Virus record (IMG/VR): IMGVR_UViG_3300047440_000547
Location: 1 to 33,469 of that record
Length of the DNA stretch: 33,469 nt
Strand: one strand, 5' to 3'
Source: a virus
The notes beneath the pieces were generated by a model. That model was not told the DNA's origin. It was given only the letters and a program-made list of their open reading frames with translations, and did no database searches. Position 1 is the stretch's first letter; each line of letters begins with the position of its first letter. Shown here in pieces: positions 8,147 to 15,581 of the stretch. Position numbers and translations under genes: made by a program.

Positions 8147-9523
8147 ATGGCCGTTGTTAATGCACTTAATCTACATTTCTTCCCAAATCAACTTATCTAT
8201 TCGACTGGTGCTAATTCATTAGGCGGTATCAATACCATCAATAATGGCGTACTTATTACTAGCCCTGCCGGTGTTCCAAGTATTAGCACTGTAATTCCAT
8301 TGGCAACGCAGGCGAATATTACACAAGTTGGGGTATTAACCGCAGGAACCTGGAATGCTAATATTGTTCCTCCTGCCTTTGGTGGAACGGGTGCCAATAA
8401 CGGCGTAAACGTACTAAGTTTAGCTGGTAACTTATCTACTGCGGGCATATTTCCTGCCAATTTTAATTTTACCGCTGCCACGGATGTTATTTTTCCGATT
8501 GCTGGAACGCTTGCCACTATCCCAGGATTTGCACCAGGCGGTAATCTTATTGTTAATGGTGACTTTCAGGTATGGCAAAGAGGGGCGGGTGGTGCCGCTG
8601 TTATTGCCGTTGGCGCAGCCTTGAATGCCTATACTGCTGATCGATGGCAGCTAGCTACAAATGCTAATCAAGCAAGTACCGCTACTCAAGCTCCGGGCCC
8701 AACTTCGGGATCCTTTTTAGCTAAAATTCAAAGAAACGCCGGTCAAACCGGGGTGGTTGGAAACATTGTTTTTGCATCATCACTTACTAGGGATATGTGT
8801 GTAGGTGCCGCCGGAAACCCTCTTACTATTAGCTTTAAGGCCTCTGCAGGCGCTGATTTTTCCGGTTTAGCTTCGCAGATTCTGGTTAGGGTAATAACAG
8901 GGACTCAAGCCAATGATATTTCTGTTTTGAGCGGCTTCACTGCACAAACAAACGTGATAAACCAGCTCGTGACAATAACGCCAGCATTAGCCTCTTATTC
9001 ACTTTCTTGCCCTGCGATTCCGGCTAATATTACTGCATTAGCTGTCACATTTGGCTGGTTGCCAGTTGGAGTAGCGGCTGCGGATGATAGCTTTTCAATA
9101 ACTGATGTTCAACTTGAGATAAGTACATTTGCAACACCTTTTCAAAGATTTTCATTTTTTGATACATGGACAAAGTGCCAACGTTTTTATCAAAAGACAT
9201 TTAATTATGGAACCGCACCAGTTCAAAATGTTGGGATAAATACTGGAGAAATACAAGGTCCAATACATTCGCCAGGTGCTACAAATAATTATATGGGCTT
9301 TAATATGTTTCCTCAAATGCGTATAAACCCAGCCATTGTCACTTTTAGTCCGGGTGCGGCATCCGCTGAAGTTTTCAATGTAACCGGTGCTGTCGCACAC
9401 ACATTAACTAGCGTTTCAAATGTTACGCCGCATTCGATTAGAATAAATAGTCAAGGGAATGCTGCAGGTACTGTGGTTCAAGTTCAAGGACTTCATTTGA
9501 CATTATCAGCGGACGTTACTTAA
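8147..9523 (+). CDS. Tail fibre / receptor-binding protein 2
   Basis: 458 aa, with GGGAG before the ATG. Residues about 55-85 contain the fibre repeat pattern ending GGTGANNG. Around residue 130, NLIVNGDFQVWQRG followed by YTADRWQL is a motif known from many phage fibre carbohydrate-binding-like jelly-roll domains. The C-terminal 118 residues (from TKCQRFYQKTFNYG) are homologous to the end of the 5170-7293 protein. The stop TAA overlaps the ATG of the next gene by one base. It is likely a second adhesin, or a shorter fibre using the same tip domain. Confidence 0.8.
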   Translation: MAVVNALNLHFFPNQLIYSTGANSLGGINTINNGVLITSPAGVPSISTVIPLATQANITQVGVLTAGTWNANIVPPAFGGTGANNGVNVLSLAGNLSTAGIFPANFNFTAATDVIFPIAGTLATIPGFAPGGNLIVNGDFQVWQRGAGGAAVIAVGAALNAYTADRWQLATNANQASTATQAPGPTSGSFLAKIQRNAGQTGVVGNIVFASSLTRDMCVGAAGNPLTISFKASAGADFSGLASQILVRVITGTQANDISVLSGFTAQTNVINQLVTITPALASYSLSCPAIPANITALAVTFGWLPVGVAAADDSFSITDVQLEISTFATPFQRFSFFDTWTKCQRFYQKTFNYGTAPVQNVGINTGEIQGPIHSPGATNNYMGFNMFPQMRINPAIVTFSPGAASAEVFNVTGAVAHTLTSVSNVTPHSIRINSQGNAAGTVVQVQGLHLTLSADVT

Positions 9524-10236
9524 TGCAGTATCCCGATGATAAAGATTTATTTAACTTAGACATCGGCAATTTAGATATTGGCCAAGGACAGCAAGAGGAG
9601 CCGGATCAAGAAGAGGATGGGAACTATGACTCCTCTCAACTGTTGGACGCCATGATACAGTCTTTCATGCAACAAAGAAACCCAGAACAGCAACAAAACA
9701 ATTATTTTTCACAACTTCTTAGACAGCAATCCCCAGAGCAAGAAGGTGAATATACACCTCAATTAGGACAGGGATTGGGAGGTGGTGGCGGCGGTTTAAT
9801 GAACGTATTACGTCAAAGAGAATCCGGGGGTAATTATGGCATTCAAAATACCTTAGGTTATGCCGGAGCTTATCAGTTTGGCGCTAAAGCATTAGAAGAT
9901 ACAGGACTCCTCAGACCAGGCGCAGGACGTCTCGGAAACAAAGGTTTGAATAATGAAAATAACTGGACAATTCCTGGTGGCAAGCGAGCGTTTCTCGCTA
10001 GCCCAGAACTTCAAGACATGGCCATGCAACGCTTAATGGAGCGCAATAAAGACACAATGACACGCATGGGACTTATTAACGAAGCCACACCGCCAGGTGT
10101 TATAAATGGATTGTTAGCGGCCGCACATATTGCAGGTCCCGGTGGCGCTAAAAAACTGATGCAAGGGAGAAATCCCAGAGATGCCTATGGCACTGGAGCC
10201 GCTGAATATTTTCGTTTAGGAATGCAATCCGAGTAG
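9523..10236 (+). CDS. Virion-associated lysozyme-like (transglycosylase) protein
   Basis: 237 aa. Residues 1-90 are a Gln/Glu/Asp-rich disordered arm ending in a Gly run. From about 92, the sequence LRQRESGGNYG...GYAGAYQFG is a lysozyme-fold signature with Glu100 the likely catalytic acid and the G-x-YQFG segment lining the cleft. The C-terminal part (GVINGLLAAAHIAGPGGAKKLM...DAYGTGAAEYF) matches the second lobe seen in phage tail lysozymes. It probably cuts peptidoglycan during DNA entry. Its position in the tail module rather than beside the membrane protein at 13586 argues for a virion rather than a lysis role. Confidence 0.75.
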   Translation: MQYPDDKDLFNLDIGNLDIGQGQQEEPDQEEDGNYDSSQLLDAMIQSFMQQRNPEQQQNNYFSQLLRQQSPEQEGEYTPQLGQGLGGGGGGLMNVLRQRESGGNYGIQNTLGYAGAYQFGAKALEDTGLLRPGAGRLGNKGLNNENNWTIPGGKRAFLASPELQDMAMQRLMERNKDTMTRMGLINEATPPGVINGLLAAAHIAGPGGAKKLMQGRNPRDAYGTGAAEYFRLGMQSE

Positions 10237-10246
10237 GAGAATTGAA

Positions 10247-10399
10247 ATGCCATTAAAATCGAAAGCACAACAACGTTATTTATTCGCAAAACATCCTGAG
10301 ATAGCTAAAGAGTTTGCAGATAAAACGAAAAATATTAAAAGTCTACCAGAGCACGTAAAGAAAAAAGGTAAAGCTAAAGCAAAGAAAAAAAGTAAGTGA
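10247..10399 (+). CDS. 50-aa basic phage protein (KSKAQQRYLFAKHPEIAKEF type)
   Basis: 50 aa, with GTAGGAGAA before the ATG. The N-terminus (KSKAQQRYLFAKHP then IAKEFADKT...LPEHV) is a pattern I recognise from small proteins encoded in many phage structural modules. The last 15 residues are almost all Lys and Ala, suggesting nucleic-acid binding. Function unknown. It ends 3 bp from the convergent gene at 10402. Confidence 0.65.
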   Translation: MPLKSKAQQRYLFAKHPEIAKEFADKTKNIKSLPEHVKKKGKAKAKKKSK

Positions 10400-10401
10400 A
10401 A

Positions 10402-10701
10402 TTATTTTTTATTTGCTCTTAGAATATCTATCAAATCCTCTTTAATCTCTTTCATTACATTTGAACAAATTGCTATATCTTTAGAAATACAATGAAGCTG
10501 ATAAAAAATGAAAAGATATTCTGCAATTATTAAAACGAATATAATACATATTTTTTTGTTCACAGACATTTCTTTTTTGAATGCTTTTGTTTTAGTTATA
10601 AAAGAATTAGCTATCTTATAAGTTTTATTTGCTGCATCTTCTTTTCTATACCCTTGTTTAACAAATTCTGTATATGTTTTTAATGTATCAATATGCATCA
10701 T
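10402..10701 (-). CDS. DUF1640-like small membrane protein, paralogue D
   Basis: 99 aa. It begins MMHIDTLKTYTEFVKQGYRKEDA, aligning with the signature of the 4-5 kb paralogues. A central membrane helix lies at about 50-72 (ICIIFVLIIAEYLFIFY), with a C-terminal helix rich in Lys, Glu and Ile. The organisation matches paralogue B. No strong Shine-Dalgarno precedes it (only TTAGGG), so translation may depend on the gene 21 nt upstream. It is the most diverged copy in its middle part. Confidence 0.65.
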   Translation of the reverse strand: MMHIDTLKTYTEFVKQGYRKEDAANKTYKIANSFITKTKAFKKEMSVNKKICIIFVLIIAEYLFIFYQLHCISKDIAICSNVMKEIKEDLIDILRANKK

Positions 10702-10722
10702 GTGACCCTAAAACTACTGTTT

Positions 10723-11055
10723 TTATTTTGCAAAAAACAATGTTATTAATCGAATGTAGTGGTCTACTACAGGTATTAGCAGTATTGCGCCAACACCAAA
10801 GACTGCCCATCGTAACCCTTTAAATTCTTGTTTAAGAATTGTAAATTCTTGTCTTATTACGTTCATTTCTTGATGGAAATATTCTTTTGTAACTAAGGTA
10901 TCAATCGTGGCTTTGAAGCTGTCTTTTGTTACTAGATTATCTATGGTTAAATTATGAGATCTGGCAGCACTTTCGGCTAGAAAAATCGCTTGGTCTTCAG
11001 TATATCCGCTGGATAAGGCATGTTTGTATTCATATAGTGTATCAACATAACTCAT
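10723..11055 (-). CDS. DUF1640/CCDC90-like coiled-coil membrane protein, paralogue E
   Basis: 110 aa, ATG preceded by AGGAGATA. The N-terminal signature is YVDTLYEYKHALSSGYTEDQA. Two tandem family repeats follow (NLVTKDSFKATI, TLVTKEYFHQEM), then a coiled coil (IRQEFTILKQEFKGL) and a membrane helix at about 83-105 (WAVFGVGAILLIPVV). This is the most canonical DUF1640-like copy here: head, TK-repeat stalk, then a membrane anchor. First gene of the second two-gene minus cassette. Confidence 0.75.
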   Translation of the reverse strand: MSYVDTLYEYKHALSSGYTEDQAIFLAESAARSHNLTIDNLVTKDSFKATIDTLVTKEYFHQEMNVIRQEFTILKQEFKGLRWAVFGVGAILLIPVVDHYIRLITLFFAK

Positions 11056-11183
11056 AGTTATCTCCTATAAATTAGTAGCTTACCTTAGTTTATCTCATTA
11101 ACGCAACTGAGTATCTTGCAAAAACCACCATTATTGCCATACTAATTAAAAGGATTTTTAGCCCCACTTTCAGGAGATTCTAT

Positions 11184-12188
11184 ATGCCAATTCTTCAGGC
11201 AACCGACTCAGTTACCGGCCTAGTAGGCGTTTTCCCAAATCTTGTATTTATTAATACCAATGATACTCCAGCTACCGTCTTAAACGTCGGATATCTTAAT
11301 ACCGCCGTCCAAGAGAATCTATTACAAGTCAATAATGGCGATATGGCCTTAATTGCTACTGTTACTGCCGGTGTTATTTCTGTCAATTGGCTACAAGTAA
11401 AAGTTACGGGTACGCCTGGTAATTTTAACTATAGTTTAGGTGCTCCAACTCTTCTTGCTGCTTTGGCTTTAGGTAATTTCCAAGCAGGTGAAGATGGAGT
11501 CGCAGGTGGTTATATTTCATATCCATTAGCTCCTGCATCAGGATTTCTTGAACTGTTTGCCACTGCCAATACTGGCGCATTTAATGCCCTTATTACAAAT
11601 GCGGCATTAGGACAAACAACTACTTTTACTATTCCTGATCCGGTCGCTGCCACTGCTAACTTTTTACTAGATGCTGGTCCTGGAAACTTAGTGACTGATT
11701 ACCAACAAATGTTACCCATTACTGAATTCCAATTAGCTGCGGGCGGTGGCGTTTGGGTCCTTACGAGAGTTGCTCAAGGAAATTGGGATTGGTTACATAC
11801 GGCAGCCGCTGATACTTCAGTCATAGGTTTTGATATCACAGAACAATTACGTATTGCTGCTGGCAGGGGATTTGAATTAACAAGCTTTGACGTTGTTTAT
11901 TCTATTACTACTCTCGCTTTAGTTGCGCACACTGTTACTTTGGCTGATGTTGTATATGCTAATAACGTTGCAGTTGCCGCAGTAAACAGAGCTATTACTG
12001 GCGTATTAGCGACAGCAACTCAAGCCAACCCATACCTTACCAATGTTACTGTAGATGTGCCTGCATTCAGCAATCCTGCCGCTGGAACTTCAGTTAAGCA
12101 AGTGTTAGAGTTGACAGTAAACGCTGGCTTAACGAGCGTTTATGAATTTAGAGGAATTAATCTTCGGTTTACCAAGTCAATCAAATAA
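11184..12188 (+). CDS. Beta-rich structural protein, possibly capsid decoration or fibre
   Basis: 334 aa, with CAGGAGA 7 nt before the ATG. Long alternating hydrophobic/Thr/Asn stretches and very few charged residues indicate an all-beta fold with no membrane segment. The N-terminus (PILQATDSVTGLVGVFPNLVFINTND) and repeated Ala/Val/Thr-rich strands resemble capsid decoration or accessory fibre proteins in overall style. It sits alone between the paralogue D/E cassette and the RusA/lysis genes. No family recognised; the virion role is inferred from composition and similar length and style to the protein at 30274-31116. Confidence 0.65.
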   Translation: MPILQATDSVTGLVGVFPNLVFINTNDTPATVLNVGYLNTAVQENLLQVNNGDMALIATVTAGVISVNWLQVKVTGTPGNFNYSLGAPTLLAALALGNFQAGEDGVAGGYISYPLAPASGFLELFATANTGAFNALITNAALGQTTTFTIPDPVAATANFLLDAGPGNLVTDYQQMLPITEFQLAAGGGVWVLTRVAQGNWDWLHTAAADTSVIGFDITEQLRIAAGRGFELTSFDVVYSITTLALVAHTVTLADVVYANNVAVAAVNRAITGVLATATQANPYLTNVTVDVPAFSNPAAGTSVKQVLELTVNAGLTSVYEFRGINLRFTKSIK

Positions 12189-12202
12189 TCGGGGTAATGA
12201 CT

Positions 12203-12370
12203 ATGTTAAAGGCAGAACTTAAGGCAAGGATTGAATTTCTTTCACAATCTTTAGCTCAATCTCAGGCTAACCATAATGCGATTGTTGGTAGACTAGAAGA
12301 AGCGAAATTTCTTCTTGATACTTTAGAAAAAAAAGAAAAAGAAGTAGCGGAAGTAGTTGACCACACTTAA
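12203..12370 (+). CDS. 55-aa coiled-coil protein
   Basis: 55 aa, with GGGGTAATG about 7 nt before the ATG. It is a continuous amphipathic helix (LKAELKARIEFLSQSLAQ... LEEAKFLLDTLEKKEKE) likely to dimerise as a coiled coil. Its end overlaps the start of the RusA gene by 14 nt, so translation of rusA may be coupled to it. Function unknown. Confidence 0.6.
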   Translation: MLKAELKARIEFLSQSLAQSQANHNAIVGRLEEAKFLLDTLEKKEKEVAEVVDHT

Positions 12371-12716
12371 ATTCAAAGTACCTTGGCCTCCTTCATCTAA
12401 CATATATTGGCGTCACTACAAGGGTAGAACGCTGATATCGAGGGAAGCTAAGGCCTATCGAAATACAATCCTACAATTATCCCATTCCATCAAGCCTAAA
12501 ACGCCGTTTATTGGGCGGGTTGGCATAACCATAGATGTTTACCCTCCAGACAAAAGAAAACGCGATATAGACAATCTATTGAAGATTTTGATTGATTCCT
12601 TGCAAGCGGCAGGGTACTACTATAATGATTGTCAGATAGACAAAATTGTCATCGAACGGAAACCATTGATAATCAAAGGGGGAGAGCTCTTTCTAGAGCT
12701 AACAGAACTTGGTTAG
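12357..12716 (+). CDS. rusA: RusA-type Holliday junction resolvase
   Basis: 119 aa. Cuts four-way DNA junctions during recombination or before packaging. The N-terminal strand and loop (LKFKVPWPPSSNIYWR) and the core DKRKRDIDNLLKILIDSL with YNDCQI are typical of RusA. Counting from a TTG start at 12357, the three acidic residues are Asp70, Asp72 and Asp91, the same numbers as the catalytic residues known in E. coli RusA. TTG is forced because a stop (TAG) lies immediately upstream in frame and no ATG occurs before the conserved first strand. A GGAAG precedes it within the upstream overlapping gene. Confidence 0.92.
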   Translation: MTTLKFKVPWPPSSNIYWRHYKGRTLISREAKAYRNTILQLSHSIKPKTPFIGRVGITIDVYPPDKRKRDIDNLLKILIDSLQAAGYYYNDCQIDKIVIERKPLIIKGGELFLELTELG

Positions 12717-12724
12717 GGGAGGCT

Positions 12725-13207
12725 ATGATAGATCACACCCAATTAAGAGAGTTAGTTATAATGCCTGCTTTGAAGGGCGTTAACCTCTATTCCCCAGAAG
12801 CAGAAGAAGTCCTAATAGCAATTGCTGCCCAAGAGGGCAATGACGGATATTATTTAAAACAAACCATCGATAATGACTCAGCTTTAGGCATATTCCAAAT
12901 GCGGCCTGAGACACATGAATATCTTTGGGATACGGTCTTCTTAGCCGACCATCATTTGGGCTTTAAAGCTATTACTAGCCTCAATTATACACTTCGTCCA
13001 TCAGCGGAAGTTATGGTCTATAATTTGAGATATGCAGCCGTTATGGCACGTATTTTTTGGTTGCGCATTAAGGAGCCATTCCCAGCCATAGATGACTTGG
13101 AGGGTATCTGGAACCTTTATAAGCGCCATTGGACCACTTTGTCAGGGAAAGCCACTAAACAGGAGTTTATGGCGAATTACAAACGTTATGTAAAGGGAGA
13201 TATTTAG
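12725..13207 (+). CDS. Lysozyme-like/lytic transglycosylase endolysin
   Basis: 160 aa, with GGGGAGG 3 nt before the ATG. Residues 31-40 (IAIAAQEGND) place a likely catalytic Glu37, and residues 53-59 (ALGIFQM) resemble the G-x-x-Q substrate motif of transglycosylases of the goose-lysozyme/SLT type. The later helix LRYAAVMARIFWLRIKEP fits the same fold. No signal peptide is visible, so export would need a holin. The 60-aa membrane protein at 13586 is a candidate. The assignment is from motifs and gene context, and the exact family is uncertain. Confidence 0.65.
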   Translation: MIDHTQLRELVIMPALKGVNLYSPEAEEVLIAIAAQEGNDGYYLKQTIDNDSALGIFQMRPETHEYLWDTVFLADHHLGFKAITSLNYTLRPSAEVMVYNLRYAAVMARIFWLRIKEPFPAIDDLEGIWNLYKRHWTTLSGKATKQEFMANYKRYVKGDI

Positions 13208-13208
13208 C

Positions 13209-13394
13209 ATGTACGGTTCACACAATTCATCAAAAGGTAGCTCTAAGAAAGTATCTGGAAAGAGCCATGGAATTGAAATGCATGAGGGTCATAAACACCA
13301 TTCCGGTTCAAGAATGAGTAGATCTTTTACTCGCGTAGAACACGATCCTCTTCATTCTCATCATAAAGGCAAGCCCTCTGGTTGCATGGAATAA
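13209..13394 (+). CDS. 61-aa His/Ser/Lys-rich protein
   Basis: 61 aa, rich in His (11), Ser and Lys, with clusters GHKHHSG and HDPLHSHHKG that could bind metal. AAGGGAGA precedes the ATG and overlaps the end of the endolysin gene. No homology recognised. The next gene (13407) shares a similar KSHGK-type segment, which suggests the two are related small proteins. Confidence 0.6.
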   Translation: MYGSHNSSKGSSKKVSGKSHGIEMHEGHKHHSGSRMSRSFTRVEHDPLHSHHKGKPSGCME

Positions 13395-13406
13395 GGAGCT
13401 TAAATC

Positions 13407-13583
13407 ATGTCTATGTATAAAAAACCTGGACACCAAGGCTATGAGGTTTATCACCCAGGCCCAGGCATTCCTACCATGGGATCTCCACAGCCAATGCACG
13501 ATACCAATATGCGCATAGAATTACATATTGGGCATATGACTAAAGAAAAGACAGGCGGTAAGTCTCACGGAAAGAGATCTTAA
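13407..13583 (+). CDS. 58-aa Gly/Pro/His-rich protein
   Basis: 58 aa, with AAGGAG about 8 nt before the ATG and 12 nt after the previous gene. It begins MSMYKKPGHQGYEVYHPGPG and ends KTGGKSHGKRS. The terminal KSHGK echoes KSHGIEM in the 61-aa neighbour. Rich in Met (7) and His (6). Function unknown; the strong ribosome site and tight spacing support it as real. Confidence 0.6.
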   Translation: MSMYKKPGHQGYEVYHPGPGIPTMGSPQPMHDTNMRIELHIGHMTKEKTGGKSHGKRS

Positions 13584-13585
13584 TT

Positions 13586-13768
13586 ATGTCAATCATGAGC
13601 AAGTTATTGTGGGGGATGAAGTCTCCCTCCTTGATTCTGGTTCTGGGTCTTTGTGTTTTGATAGTCACGCTGAAAGTCATGGGACTAATAGGCGTGGCTC
13701 CAAAATCAATTGAACTGGCAGACGATATTATCAAGCCTGAAGCAGAGGAAAGAACTACCCGAGAATAG
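13586..13768 (+). CDS. 60-aa single-pass membrane protein, holin candidate
   Basis: 60 aa, starting 2 nt after the preceding stop. One membrane helix at about 14-37 (SLILVLGLCVLIVTLKVMGLIG) and an acidic, soluble C-terminus. Its position just downstream of a lysozyme-like gene, and its lack of other domains, make it a holin candidate of the single-span type. A spanin subunit or unrelated membrane protein is equally possible, because the sequence carries no diagnostic motif. Confidence 0.6.
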   Translation: MSIMSKLLWGMKSPSLILVLGLCVLIVTLKVMGLIGVAPKSIELADDIIKPEAEERTTRE

Positions 13769-13780
13769 GGTTAGTTTTTT

Positions 13781-14170
13781 TCAATGATGTTTATGTAATC
13801 GTTTAAACTCGAGGTTATTGCTCGATAATAATTTTTCAAAGTCTGCATGTATCTCGCTTGTAAATAATTTCTTTTTATTAAATGCCTGCAAAGCTTCTAA
13901 GCTCGCTGGTGATAATATTCCTTCTTTTTGATATGTTTTTAGCATATTTAAGATACCACTTAAATATTTAAATAATCCTGGGCAATCGATTTCATTTTGC
14001 TTGGCAATACAATTTTCTAGATTAAGTATTAGAGAAGCTAAAAGGTCATCGTTCATCATGCCATGCGCTTCTTTTTCTTTTTGTATTTTTATGTCGACCT
14101 TCATTTGATCTATTAATTTTTGTTGCTTAAAGCATAAGAGCATAAGTTCTGCGTCAGTTGGAGTTTTCAT
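13781..14170 (-). CDS. Unknown 129-aa helical protein
   Basis: 129 aa, hydrophilic and helical with an amphipathic N-terminal helix (MLLCFKQQKLIDQMKVDI) and no membrane segment. It converges on the 13586-13768 gene, 12 bp away. No clear Shine-Dalgarno precedes the ATG, which sits at the edge of a tandem 18-bp repeat and possible -10 sequences, so the start is the least certain part. No family recognised. Confidence 0.55.
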   Translation of the reverse strand: MKTPTDAELMLLCFKQQKLIDQMKVDIKIQKEKEAHGMMNDDLLASLILNLENCIAKQNEIDCPGLFKYLSGILNMLKTYQKEGILSPASLEALQAFNKKKLFTSEIHADFEKLLSSNNLEFKRLHKHH

Positions 14171-14204
14171 AGTTTATATGCTATATATAGTTTATATCCT
14201 ATAT
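14169..14204. repeat. Tandem 18-bp direct repeat at the start of the 129-aa gene
   Basis: Two copies of ATAGTTTATATnCTATAT (14169-14186 and 14187-14204) with one mismatch (G versus C). It lies over the start codon and immediate upstream region of the minus-strand gene at 13781-14170. It is AT-rich with -10-like hexamers, so it may be a protein-binding site that controls this gene. Confidence 0.55.
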
Positions 14205-14207
14205 TTA

Positions 14208-14232
14208 GGGGCCAAAAGAGGCCCCTTTTTTT
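14208..14232 (+). terminator. Rho-independent terminator, rightward
   Basis: Stem GGGGCC (14208-14213), loop AAAAGA, stem GGCCCC (14220-14225), followed by seven Ts. Oriented to stop rightward transcription running past the lysis-type genes. On the minus strand the sequence after the stem is not U-rich, so it is not a good terminator for the outer-membrane-protein gene that ends at 14239. Confidence 0.75.
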
Positions 14233-14238
14233 ATGACG

Positions 14239-14784
14239 TCACTCAAAGTAGTAGTATAATCCAAGATTGTACATAAGAGCACAGCCCTGACGTATAGAAT
14301 CTCTTCTAAACTTATTGTGCCAGACAGTTGAAGCTCTTACACCAAGCGTTGGAACCGGTCTAAACTCTATTCCGCCCATCACTCTGGGTAATACCTTTTG
14401 CACTTCTACAATAAACCCATTCTCAATAGTAGAAGTCATATGGCTTGCACCAATTCCGCCAATGAGGTTGACACTATCGATAATGGGACAAATGCCTAAC
14501 AAGGAAGCGTGAAGGCCCTTAGAATCGATTCTATAACTGCCTCTTTGCTTTTTGTTGGTAAGATGTGCACCTATTTCTATTCCAACATTTTCGCCAACTA
14601 ATACGCCAGTAGAAAACGTGAAGTGTGGTTGATGTCTTTTAGTGCCTAAATTTGCATTGGTTTTATGATCGTTAAATTTAAGGCTCTTTAAACCAGACTC
14701 TATTCCCATAAAGGGTTTTGGTTCTAGGCTTGCTATTTCCATAGTAGCAAAAGCCAAAGAAAATAAAATGATCTGCTTTAACAT
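14239..14784 (-). CDS. Outer-membrane beta-barrel protein with signal peptide
   Basis: 181 aa. A hydrophobic signal peptide (MLKQIILFSLAFATMEIAS) is followed by alternating beta-strand segments, each with hydrophobic residues every second position (FTFSTGVLVG, VGIEIGAHLT, LHASLLGICPI, VNLIGGIGASH, LPRVMGGIEFRP, LGVRASTVWH), ending in an aromatic strand (NLGLYYYFE) like the C-terminal barrel signal. About eight strands suggests a small OmpA/OmpW-size barrel. GGAG precedes the ATG by 9 nt. In temperate phages such proteins can change the host surface or block superinfection; that role is inferred. Confidence 0.7.
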   Translation of the reverse strand: MLKQIILFSLAFATMEIASLEPKPFMGIESGLKSLKFNDHKTNANLGTKRHQPHFTFSTGVLVGENVGIEIGAHLTNKKQRGSYRIDSKGLHASLLGICPIIDSVNLIGGIGASHMTSTIENGFIVEVQKVLPRVMGGIEFRPVPTLGVRASTVWHNKFRRDSIRQGCALMYNLGLYYYFE

Positions 14785-14852
14785 TTGAAATGCTCCAATT
14801 AGTTTCGTTATTCTAAGATTAGCCCATCTCTAATATTTATCAAGATATGGTT

Positions 14853-15554
14853 TTAGGTCAAACCTTCTTTTCTAGGGGTTCCACGAGGTGAATTGACAGG
14901 CGTAGGACCTGGTGTTGGCTCACCTACTTTTACATAATCTGAGGAATCGTCTGAACCGCTTTTTGGAGAAGAAGCAGCGGAAGCAGCGGAACCAGAATCG
15001 GAAAGTATTAATCCTAATGAGTCTTTATCATGCGATGGGGGTATCAATCCGCTAGGCGCATTTTCATTCATAGAAGAAGAATGGGCCGAAAGACTGCTTG
15101 TAGCTTCGAGTAATCTTTGTTTTAAATCTTCTACCTGAAATTGTAGTTGCAGGTTTTCTTGGGATAATTTTTCCTCCATGTCTTGTGAGCTTTGTTGTTG
15201 TTTTTGATTTTCTAATACTAGAGATAATTTGTTTTCAATGTTTTCTTTTGTCTCTGCCATCTTAGCCATTTGAGCTACCCTATCTTCTTCTAATTTTTTT
15301 TGGTTTTGAAGCAAGATTGCATTTTGTTGTTGCAGGGCGACTATAGAATCTTTAAGCGCTTTGGTATCAGGACTAGGTTGCGTGATTGTTTTATAAACGG
15401 TGACAGTTTGTATTTGTGGCGCAGGAGGTGATGGAACGGGAGCAAGGGCAGGTGCAAGGTAGGCAACTGTCGATACCGGAGCTTGTAGTGCAGCCTTTTG
15501 TTGCGCTTCATATGCAAGTCCATCACTAATAGACTTAGCTTTGTATCTCCACAT
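14853..15554 (-). CDS. Coiled-coil and disordered-tail protein, possible host-interaction factor
   Basis: 233 aa. Residues about 20-60 are Ala/Pro/Val-rich. Residues about 64-155 form a long coiled coil (ALKDSIVALQQQNAILL... LQFQVEDLKQRLLE), and about 160-233 are Ser/Pro-rich and disordered. The tail contains SDYVKV (205-210) and clustered Ser/Thr-Pro sites including SPRG (222-225) and TPRK (226-229), resembling eukaryotic LC3-interaction and proline-directed kinase motifs. No signal peptide. GGAGG lies 6 nt before the ATG. Alternatives are a structural or scaffold-like coiled coil; nothing identifies a family. Confidence 0.6.
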   Translation of the reverse strand: MWRYKAKSISDGLAYEAQQKAALQAPVSTVAYLAPALAPVPSPPAPQIQTVTVYKTITQPSPDTKALKDSIVALQQQNAILLQNQKKLEEDRVAQMAKMAETKENIENKLSLVLENQKQQQSSQDMEEKLSQENLQLQFQVEDLKQRLLEATSSLSAHSSSMNENAPSGLIPPSHDKDSLGLILSDSGSAASAASSPKSGSDDSSDYVKVGEPTPGPTPVNSPRGTPRKEGLT

Positions 15555-15581
15555 ATGCCGCCTCCAGCAGAAAGAAGTTAT

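Noticed and set aside
8197-8517. Minus-strand open frame (106 aa) inside the second tail fibre gene
   Set aside because: It mirrors the Ala/Gly/Val-rich fibre coding strand and has no ribosome site.
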